Positions 27,464 to 36,444 of a stretch of DNA of 64,000 nt are shown here, piece by piece; the stretch's first letter is position 1, and each line of letters starts with the position of its first letter. The DNA lies in the NCBI RefSeq assembly GCF_000472965.1, contig NZ_AXAU01000001.1, positions 1,094,243-1,158,242 of the forward strand. Direction: 5' to 3'. This DNA is from Bradyrhizobium murdochi (lineage in GTDB: Bacteria; Pseudomonadota; Alphaproteobacteria; Rhizobiales; Xanthobacteraceae). The translations under genes were made by a program, and so were the position numbers. The notes below the pieces were generated by a model. That model was not told the DNA's origin. It worked only from the letters and a program-made list of their open reading frames with translations, and ran no database searches.

Positions 27464-28936
27464 ATGACCATTCATTTCCCGTTCCAAAACACCTATTCGG
27501 CGTTGCCGGCGAACTTTTTCGCCCGGGTGGCCCCCACTCCGGTCGCCGCCCCGAGATTGATCAAGCTGAACCGGGCGCTGGCCGTTCAGCTCGGCCTCGA
27601 TCCAGATGTGCTTGAGAGCCCGGAAGGGGCCGAAATCCTCGCCGGAAAGCGCGTGCCTGAGGGCGCCGATCCGATTGCGATGGCCTATGCCGGTCACCAG
27701 TTCGGCCAGTTCGTGCCCCAGCTCGGCGATGGCCGCGCCATCCTGCTCGGCGAGGTCATCGACAAGGACGGCGTCCGCCGCGACATCCAGCTCAAGGGCA
27801 GCGGGCCTACGCCATTCTCGCGCCGGGGTGACGGCCGCGCCGCGCTTGGGCCGGTCTTGCGCGAATACATCGTCAGTGAGGCGATGTTTGCGCTCGGCAT
27901 CCCCACCACCCGTTCGCTCGCCGCCGTCGTCACTGGCGAGGGCGTGATGCGCGAGACCATGCTGCCGGGCGCGGTGCTCACGCGCGTGGCCGCAAGCCAT
28001 GTTCGCGTCGGCACCTTCCAGTTCTTCGCGGCGCGCGGCGACACCGATGGTGTGCGCAAGCTCGCCGACCACGTCATCGCCAGGCACTATCCGGAGGTGG
28101 CGAAGGCCGAGCGTCCCTATCACGCGTTGCTCGAAGGCGTGGTCGCCCGGCAGGCCGATCTCATCGCGCGCTGGCTTCTGGTCGGCTTCATCCACGGCGT
28201 CATGAACACCGATAACACCTCGATCTCCGGCGAGACCATCGATTACGGCCCCTGCGCCTTCATGGACGAGTACAACCCCGCGCAGGTGTTTTCGTCGATC
28301 GACGAGATGGGCCGCTACGCCTATGCCAACCAGCCGCGCATCGCGCTGTGGAATCTGACGCGGCTCGCCGAATGCCTGCTGAAGCTGTTCTCCGACGAGC
28401 AGGACAAGGCGATCGAACAGGCGCAACTCATCCTCGGTGAATTCGCCGACAAATTCACCGCCGCCTATCAAGCCGGCCTACGCAAAAAGATCGGCCTGTT
28501 CACCGAACGCGACGGCGACGAAGCCTTGATCCAGGATCTGCTCGACGCCATGGCGAAGAACACCGCCGACTTCACCCTCACCTTCCGACGCCTCACTGAG
28601 GCCGCCGGTGATCCCGCCGAGAACAAGGCGCGCGATCAGTTCACCGATCCCGCCGCGTACGACGAGTGGGCCGCACGCTGGCGCCAACGCCTCGCCGACG
28701 AGCCGCAATCCGCGAGCGAACGGCAAACCGCGATGCGCGCGGTGAATCCGGCCTTCATCCCGCGCAACCACCGTGTCGAAGCCGTGATCGCGGCGGCCGT
28801 GAACAACGACTACGCACCGTTCGAAGAATTGCTGAAGGTGCTAGCAAAGCCATACAACGATCAGCCTGAGTTCGCGGCCTATGCCGATCCGCCGCTGCCG
28901 GACCAGCGTGTGCTGCGGACGTTTTGTGGGACGTGA
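27464..28936 (+). CDS. selO: protein adenylyltransferase SelO (YdiU)
   Basis: 490 residues, pseudokinase-fold enzyme that transfers AMP from ATP to Ser/Thr/Tyr of target proteins. Landmarks: [19 protein letters not shown], the Lys-containing [20 protein letters not shown], and the metal/catalytic region [20 protein letters not shown] with DYGPCAFMD. The C-terminus ends VLRTFCGT; the cysteine is in the place near the C-terminus where eukaryotic SelO carries selenocysteine. Divergent from aspS with about 190 bases between starts. Usually linked to redox homeostasis. Followed by a strong palindromic repeat that may terminate transcription. Confidence 0.95.
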   Translation: MTIHFPFQNTYSALPANFFARVAPTPVAAPRLIKLNRALAVQLGLDPDVLESPEGAEILAGKRVPEGADPIAMAYAGHQFGQFVPQLGDGRAILLGEVIDKDGVRRDIQLKGSGPTPFSRRGDGRAALGPVLREYIVSEAMFALGIPTTRSLAAVVTGEGVMRETMLPGAVLTRVAASHVRVGTFQFFAARGDTDGVRKLADHVIARHYPEVAKAERPYHALLEGVVARQADLIARWLLVGFIHGVMNTDNTSISGETIDYGPCAFMDEYNPAQVFSSIDEMGRYAYANQPRIALWNLTRLAECLLKLFSDEQDKAIEQAQLILGEFADKFTAAYQAGLRKKIGLFTERDGDEALIQDLLDAMAKNTADFTLTFRRLTEAAGDPAENKARDQFTDPAAYDEWAARWRQRLADEPQSASERQTAMRAVNPAFIPRNHRVEAVIAAAVNNDYAPFEELLKVLAKPYNDQPEFAAYADPPLPDQRVLRTFCGT

Positions 28937-28952
28937 GGTCGCGCTGACAGCT

Positions 28953-29034
28953 TGTAGGATGGGTAGAGCGAAGCGAAACCCATCAATAGCTCGCGTGATG
29001 CTGATGGGTTTCGCTTCGCTCTACCCATCCTACA
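28953..29034. repeat. 33-base perfect inverted repeat (dispersed palindromic element)
   Basis: The arms 28953-28985 and 29002-29034 are perfect reverse complements around a 16-base loop; the core is GGATGGGTAGAGCGAAGCG. It directly follows the selO stop and would form a very stable hairpin in the transcript. The TAGGATGGGTAGAGCGAAGCG core is familiar from Bradyrhizobium intergenic regions, so it is probably a mobile palindrome rather than a gene-specific terminator. Confidence 0.85.
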
Positions 29035-29163
29035 CATTGCCGTTAACCCAACTCCTTAAGCAGCCGTCCACCATCCGCCGACGCGCTCATCTGCCGGTTC
29101 CACAAATTAAGAAGCCGTCAACGCGCTCCCCACAATTCTAGCGGTTTACCGGGGAGAATTGCC

Positions 29164-29274
29164 GTGGACGCCTTTGCTTTCGAATTCATGGGAATGGTGA
29201 TGATTGCGCTATGCCTCGTCGTGCTCGCGATCCCATCGGGCCGGCGACCGTCGCGGCATGTGCGTTACGAGTGA
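29164..29274 (+). CDS. small single-helix membrane protein, 36 aa
   Basis: GTG-started frame of 36 codons with GGGGAG seven bases upstream, a very good ribosome-binding site. Product: a short N-terminus (DAFAFEF), one membrane helix MGMVMIALCLVVLAIP, then a basic tail GRRPSRHVRYE, so the tail should face the cytoplasm. It lies between two repeats and upstream of rnd. No relative recognised. Too short to be certain, but signal placement and codon use both support it. Confidence 0.45.
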   Translation: MDAFAFEFMGMVMIALCLVVLAIPSGRRPSRHVRYE

Positions 29275-29292
29275 TCGACTTCCTGACGGCAC

Positions 29293-29392
29293 CGTCATAC
29301 CCGCGAAGGCGGATATCCAGTACGCCGCGGCCTCTCGATTAATCACCAGCATCTTTGGGATACTGGGTCGCCCGGCTAGCCGGGCGATGACG
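29293..29392. repeat. imperfect palindromic dispersed repeat
   Basis: The ends are inverted: CGTCATACCCGCG...CCAGTA at the left against TACTGG...CCCGGCTAGCCGGG...ATGACG at the right. The right half contains a perfect hairpin CCCGGCTAGCCGGG. CGTCAT/ATGACG ends with CCCG-rich hairpins are typical of Bradyrhizobium intergenic repeats as I recall them. It lies between the 36-aa gene and rnd. Confidence 0.65.
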
Positions 29393-29526
29393 TTCCGGGT
29401 CCGGCTCGCCAAATCGACGCAAAAAAGCCGTGCTCAGGCTCAAATGCAGGGCTCAAATCCTCCGCGACACCCTTGACATATCAGCGTTTTCGGCAGAACG
29501 CCTGTCCGACGCGTCATGGATTGTTC

Positions 29527-30675
29527 ATGGATCTGATTACCACCACTACCGACCTCGCCGCCGCCTGCTCCCGGCTCGCCCAACACAAGGTCATCACGGT
29601 CGATACCGAGTTCCTGCGGGAGACGACCTACTATCCCCTGCTCTGCGTTGTACAGATGGCGAGTCCGGACGAGGCCGTCGTGATCGACACGCTGGCACCC
29701 GGCATCGACCTCAAGCCGTTCTTCGACCTGATGGGAAACGAGGCGGTGCTGAAGGTGTTTCACGCCGCCCGCCAGGACATCGAAATCGTCTGGCACCAGT
29801 CCGGCACCATTCCGCATCCGATCTTCGACACGCAGGTCGCGGCGATGGTGCTGGGTTACGGCGACAGCATCGCCTATGACCAGCTTGTCGAACGCGTCAC
29901 CGGCCACCGCCCGGACAAGACGCACCGTTTCACCGACTGGTCGCGCCGGCCGCTGACGCCGGAGCAGATGCATTACGCGATCTCCGACGTCACCCATTTG
30001 CGCGACGTCTTTGCCGCCCTCGACGCCGACCTGAAGAAGCGCGGCCGCAGCGACTGGGTCAGCGAGGAGATGGAAGTCCTGACCTCGCCAAGGACCTACG
30101 ATTTCCACCCCGAGCGCGCCTGGGAGCGGCTCAAGAGCCGGGTCCGCAAGCCGAAAGAGCTTGCCGTGCTGATGGAAGTCGCGGCCTGGCGCGAGCAGGA
30201 AGCGCAAAGCCGCGACGTGCCGCGCTCACGCGTGCTGAAGGACGATGCAGTCGGCGACATCGCCACCCACGCCCCGACCTCGCTCGAGCGCCTTGCCAAC
30301 CTGCGCTCGCTGCCGAAGGGCTTTGACCGCTCTAAATGGGGCAGCGACATCATCGCCGCCGTGCAGCGCGGCCTCGCGCGCGATCACGCTACCTTGCCGA
30401 AGATCGAAAGACCGCGCGGCAGTTCGAATGGCGCTGCGACCGTCGAGCTCCTGAAAGTGCTGCTGCGGATGACGTCGGAGCGCCACGCCGTCGCCAGCAA
30501 GGTGATCGCGACCGTCGACGATCTCGACCAGATCGCCGCCGACGACCACGCCGACGTCGCTGCCCTGCACGGCTGGCGCCGCGAATTGTTCGGCGAAGCG
30601 GCGCTGGCGCTGAAGCACGGCAGGTTGGCGCTCGCGATCGAAAAAGGCAGGGTCATCCGGGTCGATCGGACGTAA
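29527..30675 (+). CDS. rnd: ribonuclease D
   Basis: 382 residues. 3'-5' exoribonuclease of the DEDDy class used in tRNA and stable RNA 3'-end maturation. Exo motif I is [12 protein letters not shown] (Asp26, Glu28), motif [16 protein letters not shown], motif [18 protein letters not shown] (Tyr and Asp). The HRDC domain lies at ~205-290 ([36 protein letters not shown] in part), followed by a second HRDC-like region. Length matches E. coli RNase D (375). The open frame is 54 bases longer; the start was set at MDLITTTTD. Neighbourhood with aspS is conserved in related alphaproteobacteria. Confidence 0.93.
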   Translation: MDLITTTTDLAAACSRLAQHKVITVDTEFLRETTYYPLLCVVQMASPDEAVVIDTLAPGIDLKPFFDLMGNEAVLKVFHAARQDIEIVWHQSGTIPHPIFDTQVAAMVLGYGDSIAYDQLVERVTGHRPDKTHRFTDWSRRPLTPEQMHYAISDVTHLRDVFAALDADLKKRGRSDWVSEEMEVLTSPRTYDFHPERAWERLKSRVRKPKELAVLMEVAAWREQEAQSRDVPRSRVLKDDAVGDIATHAPTSLERLANLRSLPKGFDRSKWGSDIIAAVQRGLARDHATLPKIERPRGSSNGAATVELLKVLLRMTSERHAVASKVIATVDDLDQIAADDHADVAALHGWRRELFGEAALALKHGRLALAIEKGRVIRVDRT

Positions 30676-30844
30676 GCAACAACTTCCGAGAACGTTCCCC
30701 GGATGCTGCTCAAGTAAGCCGCCAGGTGGGCGACTTCCCATCCGAAGCGTCAACCGGCGGCACGATCGGCATCGAGATTCCGAGACCGCACTTCTGCGGC
30801 TGTGCACCGCGCCATCCTTCGATCGAATCGCGGCACAGCATGCC

Positions 30845-31847
30845 TCATGCACCGGCCTGCGACAGCCCCTTGCTCTGCCGCCATGTGCCGGGAGGCGCAC
30901 CGACGAGGCGGCTGAAGGCGCGGTTGAAGGCGGCTTCGGATTCGTAGCCGACACGGGACGCGATCTCGGCAAGGCTGAGGCTGCTATCGCGAAGCAGTCG
31001 CCTGGCGAGGTGCATCCGCCATCCGGCCAGATACGTCATCGGCGCCTCGCCGACCAGCTCGACGAAGCGTTTGCCCAGCGCGGCGCGCGAGATCGCCGCG
31101 CAGTCTGCCAGTTCCTCGACGGTCCAGGGCCGCGCCGGCTCGGCGTGAAGCAGCGTCAGCGCCCGGCCGACATGGGGATCGTTGAGGCCCGCCAGCCAGC
31201 CGCGACGCCCCTCGGCGACATGGATCAGCTGCCAGCGCACGACCTCCATGAAGAGCAGCTCGGACAAGCGCGCGAGCATGGCGCGGTTTCCGGGACCTGG
31301 CCGCATCGCTTCGGCGATGAGCTGACCGGTCGCAGCCTGCCACCAGCCGGCCTCCTGATCGAGCGTGACCGGCTCCGCATAGCGCGCGGTATCAGAAAAT
31401 GCGTCGAGGATGACCTTGCCGTAGCGCAGGCGGACGCAAATGAATGCCGGCATCGCATCGAGCAGCGGCCCGAACCGTTGGTCGGAATGCAGGTAACCGC
31501 AAACAAAGCGCGTCTCCTCCCCGCCCCCGCCATGCTTCACCCAGGTGATCTGCTCCGCCGACGCCCTGGGGAAGATGCTGGCAATCGTGACGGGAGAAAG
31601 CCCCGGGTCGCTGGTCATGAACGTCGCCGGCCTCAATCCTAATCGGTTCGAGCTTGCCGCATGTGATCCAGCAGCCGGCGTTCATTGCCAGGTGAAACAG
31701 CGTGATCGCTTCCGCGCCCGGCATCAACCGCGAAGCCAGCAAGTCCGGTGGGGAGGTCACGACCGACCATGGCCGCGTAAACTCGGCATTGAAATGAATG
31801 GCGCCCGACACACGGATGACGCGCAGAACCTCGGACAAAACGTCCAT
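30845..31847 (-). pseudogene. AraC-family regulator (cupin_6 type), frameshifted near codon 75
   Basis: Two overlapping frames encode parts of one protein. The N-terminal part (MDVLSEVLRVIRVSGAIHF to PIRIEAGDV) starts at an ATG with a GGAGG site and is the beginning of a cupin-type AraC sensor. The rest (MTSDPGLSPVTIASIFPRAS, FVCGYLHSDQRFGPLLDAMP and a C-terminal AraC DNA-binding domain ending TWRQSKGLSQAGA) is in another frame. Relatives, as I recall them, read EAGDV + ~10 residues (of the VLFPHGDPH type) + MTSDPG; here only four bases (31619-31622) separate EAGD from MTSDPG, so a deletion of about 29 bases with frame loss fits. A start at the downstream ATG would give a protein lacking part of the sensor domain. 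Divergent from an AhpD-like gene. Confidence 0.72.
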
Positions 31848-32082
31848 TTGGCCTCCAGGGCTGGATCACTAAACGGTGCGTAGCGTCTCGGCAAAGAATC
31901 TGAGCGCCCCGATCATTGTGTCAACTCTGGCCCGGCCTTAGTTCACCGTCCGGTCGGTTGAAGCGAGCTTTCCCGGCACGCCCGATCGGGTCGATCGGGC
32001 CATAGCCGGTCCGTCGCGGCAGAACCGGCCGAATTTTATGCGGCACTAGCCGCGGAAATTGTTTCACGAACGGAGATTTTGG

Positions 32083-32667
32083 ATGTTTCTCAAGACGGTT
32101 GACGAAACTGAGGCGACAGGCCGCATCGCCGAGCTCTATGCGGCGCAGAAAGCCCAAAGCGGCTTCGTAATGTCCGCGACGCGCTGCTGGACCGCGCGGC
32201 CGGATCTTCTGCCGATCTACCAGGAGTTCGCCGACAAGATCCGCACCGGCTTCTCGCTAAGTTCGCGCGACTGGCGGCTGATCACATTCGTCGTAGCAAA
32301 GCAGGTGCCGTCCACCTACTGCTCGCACGTGTACGGCAAGCAGCTTCTCGCTGACCTCGGCTCGAAGGAAGCGGTTATGGCCGTGCGACGCAACTTCGCC
32401 TCGGCACGACTAAGCGAACGGGACGTCGAAATGCTGCGCTATGCCGAGACGATCGCAAGCGACGCGTCCCGCGTGACGGCGAAAAACATCGAGCGGCTGC
32501 GGGCGGTGGGCTTCACCGACGTCCAGATCTGCGACATCGCACTCTGCGCCGCGTTCCGCTGTTTCGTCGCGCGGTTCTTCGATGCGGTCGGCGCCGGCCC
32601 GGAGCCGACCTTCATCGACGCAGACGCCGAATTTCGCAAAGCGATGACGGTCGGCCGAGCGATCTGA
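32083..32667 (+). CDS. AhpD-like/carboxymuconolactone decarboxylase-family protein
   Basis: 194 residues, all helical, of the AhpD/CMD peroxidase-related fold. The active-site region reads TFVVAKQVPSTYCSHVYGKQL: one cysteine followed by His, but not the CxxC-x3-H of classic AhpD, so disulphide peroxidase activity is doubtful. Later ERDVEMLRYAETIASD and IERLRAVGFTDVQICDIAL are typical of the group. GGAG seven bases before the ATG. It is followed by a rhodanese gene and sits divergently to the broken AraC regulator, which probably controlled it. Substrate unknown; electrophile or sulphur stress is a guess. Confidence 0.78.
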   Translation: MFLKTVDETEATGRIAELYAAQKAQSGFVMSATRCWTARPDLLPIYQEFADKIRTGFSLSSRDWRLITFVVAKQVPSTYCSHVYGKQLLADLGSKEAVMAVRRNFASARLSERDVEMLRYAETIASDASRVTAKNIERLRAVGFTDVQICDIALCAAFRCFVARFFDAVGAGPEPTFIDADAEFRKAMTVGRAI

Positions 32668-32719
32668 TGAAGAGATTTTTCAACCCAGGACTTTCAACCG
32701 AGCATAAGAGGAGATGACT

Positions 32720-33115
32720 ATGACCACCAGCGTCAAGCAGATGATGGAAGCCGCCAACGCAGCGGTGCCGCGCATCACGCCCGCGCAGGCCAAGGAAATG
32801 ATTGCGAAAGGAAATACCCTCGTCGTCGACGTGCGTGACGCGCCGGAAGTGGAGAAGAGCGGCAAGGTCGCAGGAGCCATCCATGTCTCCCGCGGCATGC
32901 TGGAGTTCCGCGCCGATCCCGAGACGCCCTACCACGACAAGAATTTTGCCAAGGACAAGACGGTCATCCTGTATTGCGCGTCCGGCGGACGATCCGCGCT
33001 TGGCGGCAAGGTGCTCAAGGATATGGGGTACCCCAATGTCTACAATCTCGGCGCCTTCAAGGACTGGGCCGAGAGCGGCGAGGCGATCGATAAGCCGATA
33101 GAGCCTGACATGTGA
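32720..33115 (+). CDS. single-domain rhodanese
   Basis: 131-residue rhodanese-fold sulphurtransferase. The active-site loop is LYCASGGRSALGG with Cys86 as the persulphide-carrying residue and the Arg typical of thiosulphate/persulphide enzymes; LVVDVRDAPEVEKSGKV and GAIHVSRGMLEF are the CH2A-like motifs. Slightly longer than minimal single-domain forms because of the insertion FRADPETPYHDKNF. GAGGAG six bases before the ATG. About 50 bases after the AhpD-like gene and probably co-transcribed. Cytoplasmic: no signal peptide. Confidence 0.88.
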   Translation: MTTSVKQMMEAANAAVPRITPAQAKEMIAKGNTLVVDVRDAPEVEKSGKVAGAIHVSRGMLEFRADPETPYHDKNFAKDKTVILYCASGGRSALGGKVLKDMGYPNVYNLGAFKDWAESGEAIDKPIEPDM

Positions 33116-33218
33116 CAATCGTAATCGTCATCACTTGGGGCGAGCGCGAATATCCGAGCCGCCGCCAGAGTGGCGGGCCGGCCGTGCATGGCGCGGTGGG
33201 CCGAACTAGTACAGTTCG

Positions 33219-34373
33219 CTACCACTTCAACTCAATGCCCACCGTGCCCTGATGCGACTGCATCGCGGCGCGGAGTTTGGCGTCGTAGTTTACGTAGAGC
33301 CGTGCGCTATTGGTCAGGCTCAGCGATGCTGAGCCGCCGGCATCGGCGCCGTACCGGCTTTCGCCGACACCCTGGAACGTAATGCTCTGCACTCCCTGGC
33401 TGACGGTGATGTCGGAGAAATTCTGCACGACATTGTCGACGAACTTGCCGTAACCCGACAGGTCGAAAATCTTGCCGTCGAAGATCCAGTAATGGCCGAT
33501 CTCCGCGCCGATCAGCAGCCGCGCGCGCTCCACGGTGGCGCCCGTTGCCGCCACGGGATCGAGGCCGCCGATCTCCTGCAGCGATCCGGTCCGGGCACGG
33601 ACATATTCGAACGCGGCTTTCGGCACGACGCGGGCCTGGTCCTTGGACCAGTAATAGCTGATCTCGCTCAACACGCCGTCGAGCCGCGCATTGTATCCGG
33701 CAGTCGCAATCCCGAGCCCCGTGTCTCGGCGCGAATTGATGTTGCCAAAGCCGTGCACGACTGCGCTGGCCCAGGTCCACGGCCCGCTGTCGACGGAGGC
33801 CGTGAAACCGAGCTGAGTCAGGTCGATGGTGGCCGATTGCGGCGCCAACGGAATATCGATCGCCGAGCGGCTCTGGTCGACCGAGAAACCGACATTGACG
33901 CCCGGCATCACCCGCGCGCCAATGCCGGCAACACCGCCCCAGGTCTTTCTGCTGTCGCCGACGAAATCGCCGACCGCGCCGTTCTTGGTCCAGTTCCCGT
34001 AGCCTTCGAACCAGGTCCGGTAGCGCGGCGCTTCTATGCTCTCGGAGGCGCCGCCCCCGCCCGGATTGGTCCGCTGCAGGCGGTTGAAACCATTGCTCGA
34101 CTGGTTGCCCAGCCGTTCCAGGAAATTGCTGCCGAGATTGGTCAGTGTCGCGCCCGATGAGACCGTCGAATTGATCACGGTCGGGGTCGGGCTAGGTGTC
34201 GGCGAAGGCGTGGGTGTCGGGGTTGGCGTCGGAGTGGGCGTCGGCGATTGCGCGTGGGCGGCGGACATGGCGGTGATGAGCGCGAACGCAATCGCGGCCA
34301 GACATGCAAGCGCGCGCCCGGTTCCGATTTTCCATGCTCGCGAAGGCCGCCGAGAGCCGCGCATGCAGTCCAT
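33219..34373 (-). CDS. autotransporter-type outer-membrane beta-barrel protein
   Basis: 384 residues. Signal peptide (LACLAAIAFALITAMSAAHA), then a low-complexity TPTPTP/SPTPSP segment at ~43-66, a short linker (GSNFLERLGNQSSNGFNRL) and a ~270-residue beta-barrel starting at RTWFEGYGNW. Alternating hydrophobic strands run to the last residue, Trp, giving the aromatic C-terminal end recognised by the BAM complex. There is no long passenger domain, so either it is a bare barrel or the short N-terminal segment is the exported part. The proline-threonine tract is encoded by imperfect GGTGTC/GGCGTC-type hexamers and may vary in length. Confidence 0.8.
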   Translation of the reverse strand: MDCMRGSRRPSRAWKIGTGRALACLAAIAFALITAMSAAHAQSPTPTPTPTPTPTPSPTPSPTPTVINSTVSSGATLTNLGSNFLERLGNQSSNGFNRLQRTNPGGGGASESIEAPRYRTWFEGYGNWTKNGAVGDFVGDSRKTWGGVAGIGARVMPGVNVGFSVDQSRSAIDIPLAPQSATIDLTQLGFTASVDSGPWTWASAVVHGFGNINSRRDTGLGIATAGYNARLDGVLSEISYYWSKDQARVVPKAAFEYVRARTGSLQEIGGLDPVAATGATVERARLLIGAEIGHYWIFDGKIFDLSGYGKFVDNVVQNFSDITVSQGVQSITFQGVGESRYGADAGGSASLSLTNSARLYVNYDAKLRAAMQSHQGTVGIELKW

Positions 34374-34718
34374 TCCAGAGGGCGAAAGCGCCAGCCCGAA
34401 AAATGCGCAAATGCCGATAAACCGTAACGATTTGCCCCTAGTTCGCGCAAACGGTCAATCGGCGCGCTGCCGAATACGCGTCATTGTGGTTCGGCTGCCA
34501 CAGCCGGCCGACACCAGAACGATTTGCCGGAGCCCGCCAGAACCTTGCGAACGCCCGAATTTCGTGTTGCAATCCCAAGCGCAATCGGATTCAGGCCGTT
34601 CGACTGTGCGTTTCGCGAGCAGGAAATCTAGCAGCTATCGGGAAGCCCGTTTGTGGCGTGGCACGTGGAAAACGTGGCCGCGTCTTTTTTATATCTAGAC
34701 CAAACTTGGAGACAGGCG
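34374..34718. other. intergenic region between autotransporter and cold-shock gene
   Basis: 345 bases with no credible gene on either strand. It contains the divergent promoter region, and the last ~150 bases are the likely long untranslated leader of the cold-shock gene, which is lower in GC near TCTTTTTTATATCTAGACC. No defined structure could be drawn by eye. Confidence 0.4.
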
Positions 34719-34928
34719 ATGGCGATGCACAAGGGCAGCGTCAAGTGGTTCAACCCTACCAAGGGGTATGGGTTCATCAAGCCGGCGGTCGGCGAGAAGG
34801 ACGTGTTCGTCCACATCTCGGCCGTCGAGCGTGCGGGACTCACCACTCTCAACGAGAACCAGCACGTCGAGTACGACCTTGTCGAAAACCGCGGCAAGAC
34901 GTCCGCGGAAAACCTCAAGGTCACGTAG
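34719..34928 (+). CDS. cspA: cold-shock protein (CspA family)
   Basis: 69-residue single cold-shock domain. RNP1 is KGYGFIKP and RNP2 is VFVHISAVE, both intact, flanked by GSVKWFNPTKG and the C-terminal HVEYDLVENRGKTSAENLK. RNA chaperone acting in the cytoplasm. Start set at the first ATG of MAMHKGSVKWF with GGAG upstream; a start two codons later is possible. A clean intrinsic terminator follows 19 bases after the stop, so the gene is its own transcription unit. Confidence 0.95.
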   Translation: MAMHKGSVKWFNPTKGYGFIKPAVGEKDVFVHISAVERAGLTTLNENQHVEYDLVENRGKTSAENLKVT

Positions 34929-34947
34929 ACTTCGTCCACGCAAATTG

Positions 34948-34975
34948 CCCCCGGCCTCGCCGGGGGATTTTGTTT
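34948..34975 (+). terminator. intrinsic terminator of the cold-shock gene
   Basis: CCCCCGGC-CTC-GCCGGGGG forms an 8-base-pair, all-GC stem with a 3-base loop, followed by ATTTTGTTT. It is 19 bases past the cspA stop. Confidence 0.9.
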
Positions 34976-34992
34976 GCGCCCTGCCCTGGAAT

Positions 34993-35724
34993 TCAGGCCG
35001 CCGCCTCGCAGCCGGCGATCTCGCTGAGTTCCGGATAGAATCGCGCGGTCATCCGGCCGACATAGCGCCGCAGGTTGGCATGGCTTGCGGCTGCCCGCTG
35101 CAAATTCGACTCGAACAGCGGACAAATCGCACAGACCGCGAAGGCGAACATCGTGGCGTCGATGCCGGCGGGCTCCCTGCCCATGAAAAACGGCTTGTCG
35201 CCGAGATAGGCCGCCATCGCGTCGATCGAGCGGATCCCGATCGCGGTGATCTCGTCTTCGGAGTGACGGCCGATTCCCTGGCCGTGCAGCGTCTTGCGCA
35301 GGCGGCGCCGGACCATCGAAACGACGACCGGCCGGACCGGCGCCGGCACGCCCCTGAAGAAATTGACCGGACCCTTGCGAAAATTGTCCTCGATCATCCA
35401 GCGGAAGTAGACGCTGGCCCAGTAGAGATTGTCCTCCGCCATCTTCTCGAAGGCCCAGGAGATGGCGAGCTGCTCGGCGCTGAGGCCCTGGTCGAAATCG
35501 ATGCCGTATTTCTTTTCGAGATGCCAGCGGATCAGCGTGGAATCGCCGAGCAGTTGGCCGTCGTCCTCGATGTAGGGAATTTTGCCCTTGGGCGCTTTCG
35601 AAAAGCTCATCGGCGCTTTTCTGAACGGCAGTTTCGACATCCGCAGCAAGGTCTCGGCCTTGGTCACGAACGGGCTTGCGTCGGGGAGGCCGAAATTGGG
35701 CCCGGAGCCATAGAGCGTGATCAT
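34993..35724 (-). CDS. glutathione S-transferase family protein
   Basis: 243 residues of the GST fold: an N-terminal thioredoxin-like domain (MITLYGSGPNFGLPDASPFV, KGKIPYIEDDGQLLGDST with the cis-Pro and the Asp-Ser/Thr glutathione contact) and a C-terminal helical domain (GDKPFFMGREPAGIDATMFA, with the N-capping box). The N-terminal style GSGPNFGLPD..PFV.K.E..LRM resembles the Tom37/metaxin-like subgroup. Start chosen at the ATG preceding this motif; the frame is open 51 bases upstream. Substrate unknown. Convergent with cspA across the terminator. Confidence 0.82.
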   Translation of the reverse strand: MITLYGSGPNFGLPDASPFVTKAETLLRMSKLPFRKAPMSFSKAPKGKIPYIEDDGQLLGDSTLIRWHLEKKYGIDFDQGLSAEQLAISWAFEKMAEDNLYWASVYFRWMIEDNFRKGPVNFFRGVPAPVRPVVVSMVRRRLRKTLHGQGIGRHSEDEITAIGIRSIDAMAAYLGDKPFFMGREPAGIDATMFAFAVCAICPLFESNLQRAAASHANLRRYVGRMTARFYPELSEIAGCEAAA

Positions 35725-35790
35725 GGAAACCTCGATGGATTTAGTGAAGCGCGGTCGCCGCGCTCGTTCGCGCATACCTTTCGGATAATA

Positions 35791-36444
35791 TCAGATCGTC
35801 CGCGGCGAAATCAGGGTGCCATTGCGGTCGGCCCCGTCGGCGACCTTGCAGATCTCGCCTTCGAGGCGGAGCTTTCCGCTCGCAAGCAAACGCAGCGCCT
35901 CGGGGTAAATGCGATGCTCGATGCCCAGAATGCGCTGCGACAACGTCTCTGCCGTATCGTCGTCGGTCACCGTCACCGCGCCCTGCATCACGATCGGGCC
36001 GGCGTCGGTCTCGGGAATCACGAAGTGCACGGTCGCGCCCGAGATCTTGACCCCGGCCTGCAACGCCTGCCCGTGCGGATCGAGACCCGGGAAGGATGGC
36101 AGCAGCGAGGGATGGATGTTGAGCATCTTTCCGTACCAGCGCTGCACGAATTCGGCGGTGAACAGCCGCATGAATCCGCCGAGGCAGATTAGTTCGACCT
36201 GCTTTTCGTCCAGCGCCCGCTGCAGGACGGCCTCAAAGCCCGCGCGGTCCTTGCCGAACGGCTTGCTCTCGACGACCAGTGTCGGGATGCCGCTCGCGGC
36301 TGCCTTCTCCAGCCCAGGCGCATCGGCCCGGTTGGAAATGACGGCGACGATTTCGGCCGGAAAATCCGCAGCCTTCGCCGCACCGATCAGCGCGGCCATG
36401 TTCGACCCGCGCCCGGAGATCAGGATGGCGACGCGGCGCTTCAT
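35791..36444 (-). CDS. purN: phosphoribosylglycinamide formyltransferase
   Basis: 217 residues; third step of purine synthesis, transferring formyl from 10-formyl-THF to GAR. Landmarks: [17 protein letters not shown] (phosphate loop), LAGFMRLF-type segment [35 protein letters not shown] with the catalytic Asn and His, and [16 protein letters not shown] with the catalytic Asp. The C-terminus is about ten residues longer than the E. coli enzyme. Its ATG overlaps the purM stop by four bases (ATGA), so translation is coupled. Confidence 0.96.
   Translation of the reverse strand: MKRRVAILISGRGSNMAALIGAAKAADFPAEIVAVISNRADAPGLEKAAASGIPTLVVESKPFGKDRAGFEAVLQRALDEKQVELICLGGFMRLFTAEFVQRWYGKMLNIHPSLLPSFPGLDPHGQALQAGVKISGATVHFVIPETDAGPIVMQGAVTVTDDDTAETLSQRILGIEHRIYPEALRLLASGKLRLEGEICKVADGADRNGTLISPRTI

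Noticed and set aside
34175..34260. Repeated GGTGTC/GGCGTC units as a possible CRISPR or VNTR array
   Set aside because: They are the codons of an in-frame Thr-Pro tract in a coding gene; no spacers.
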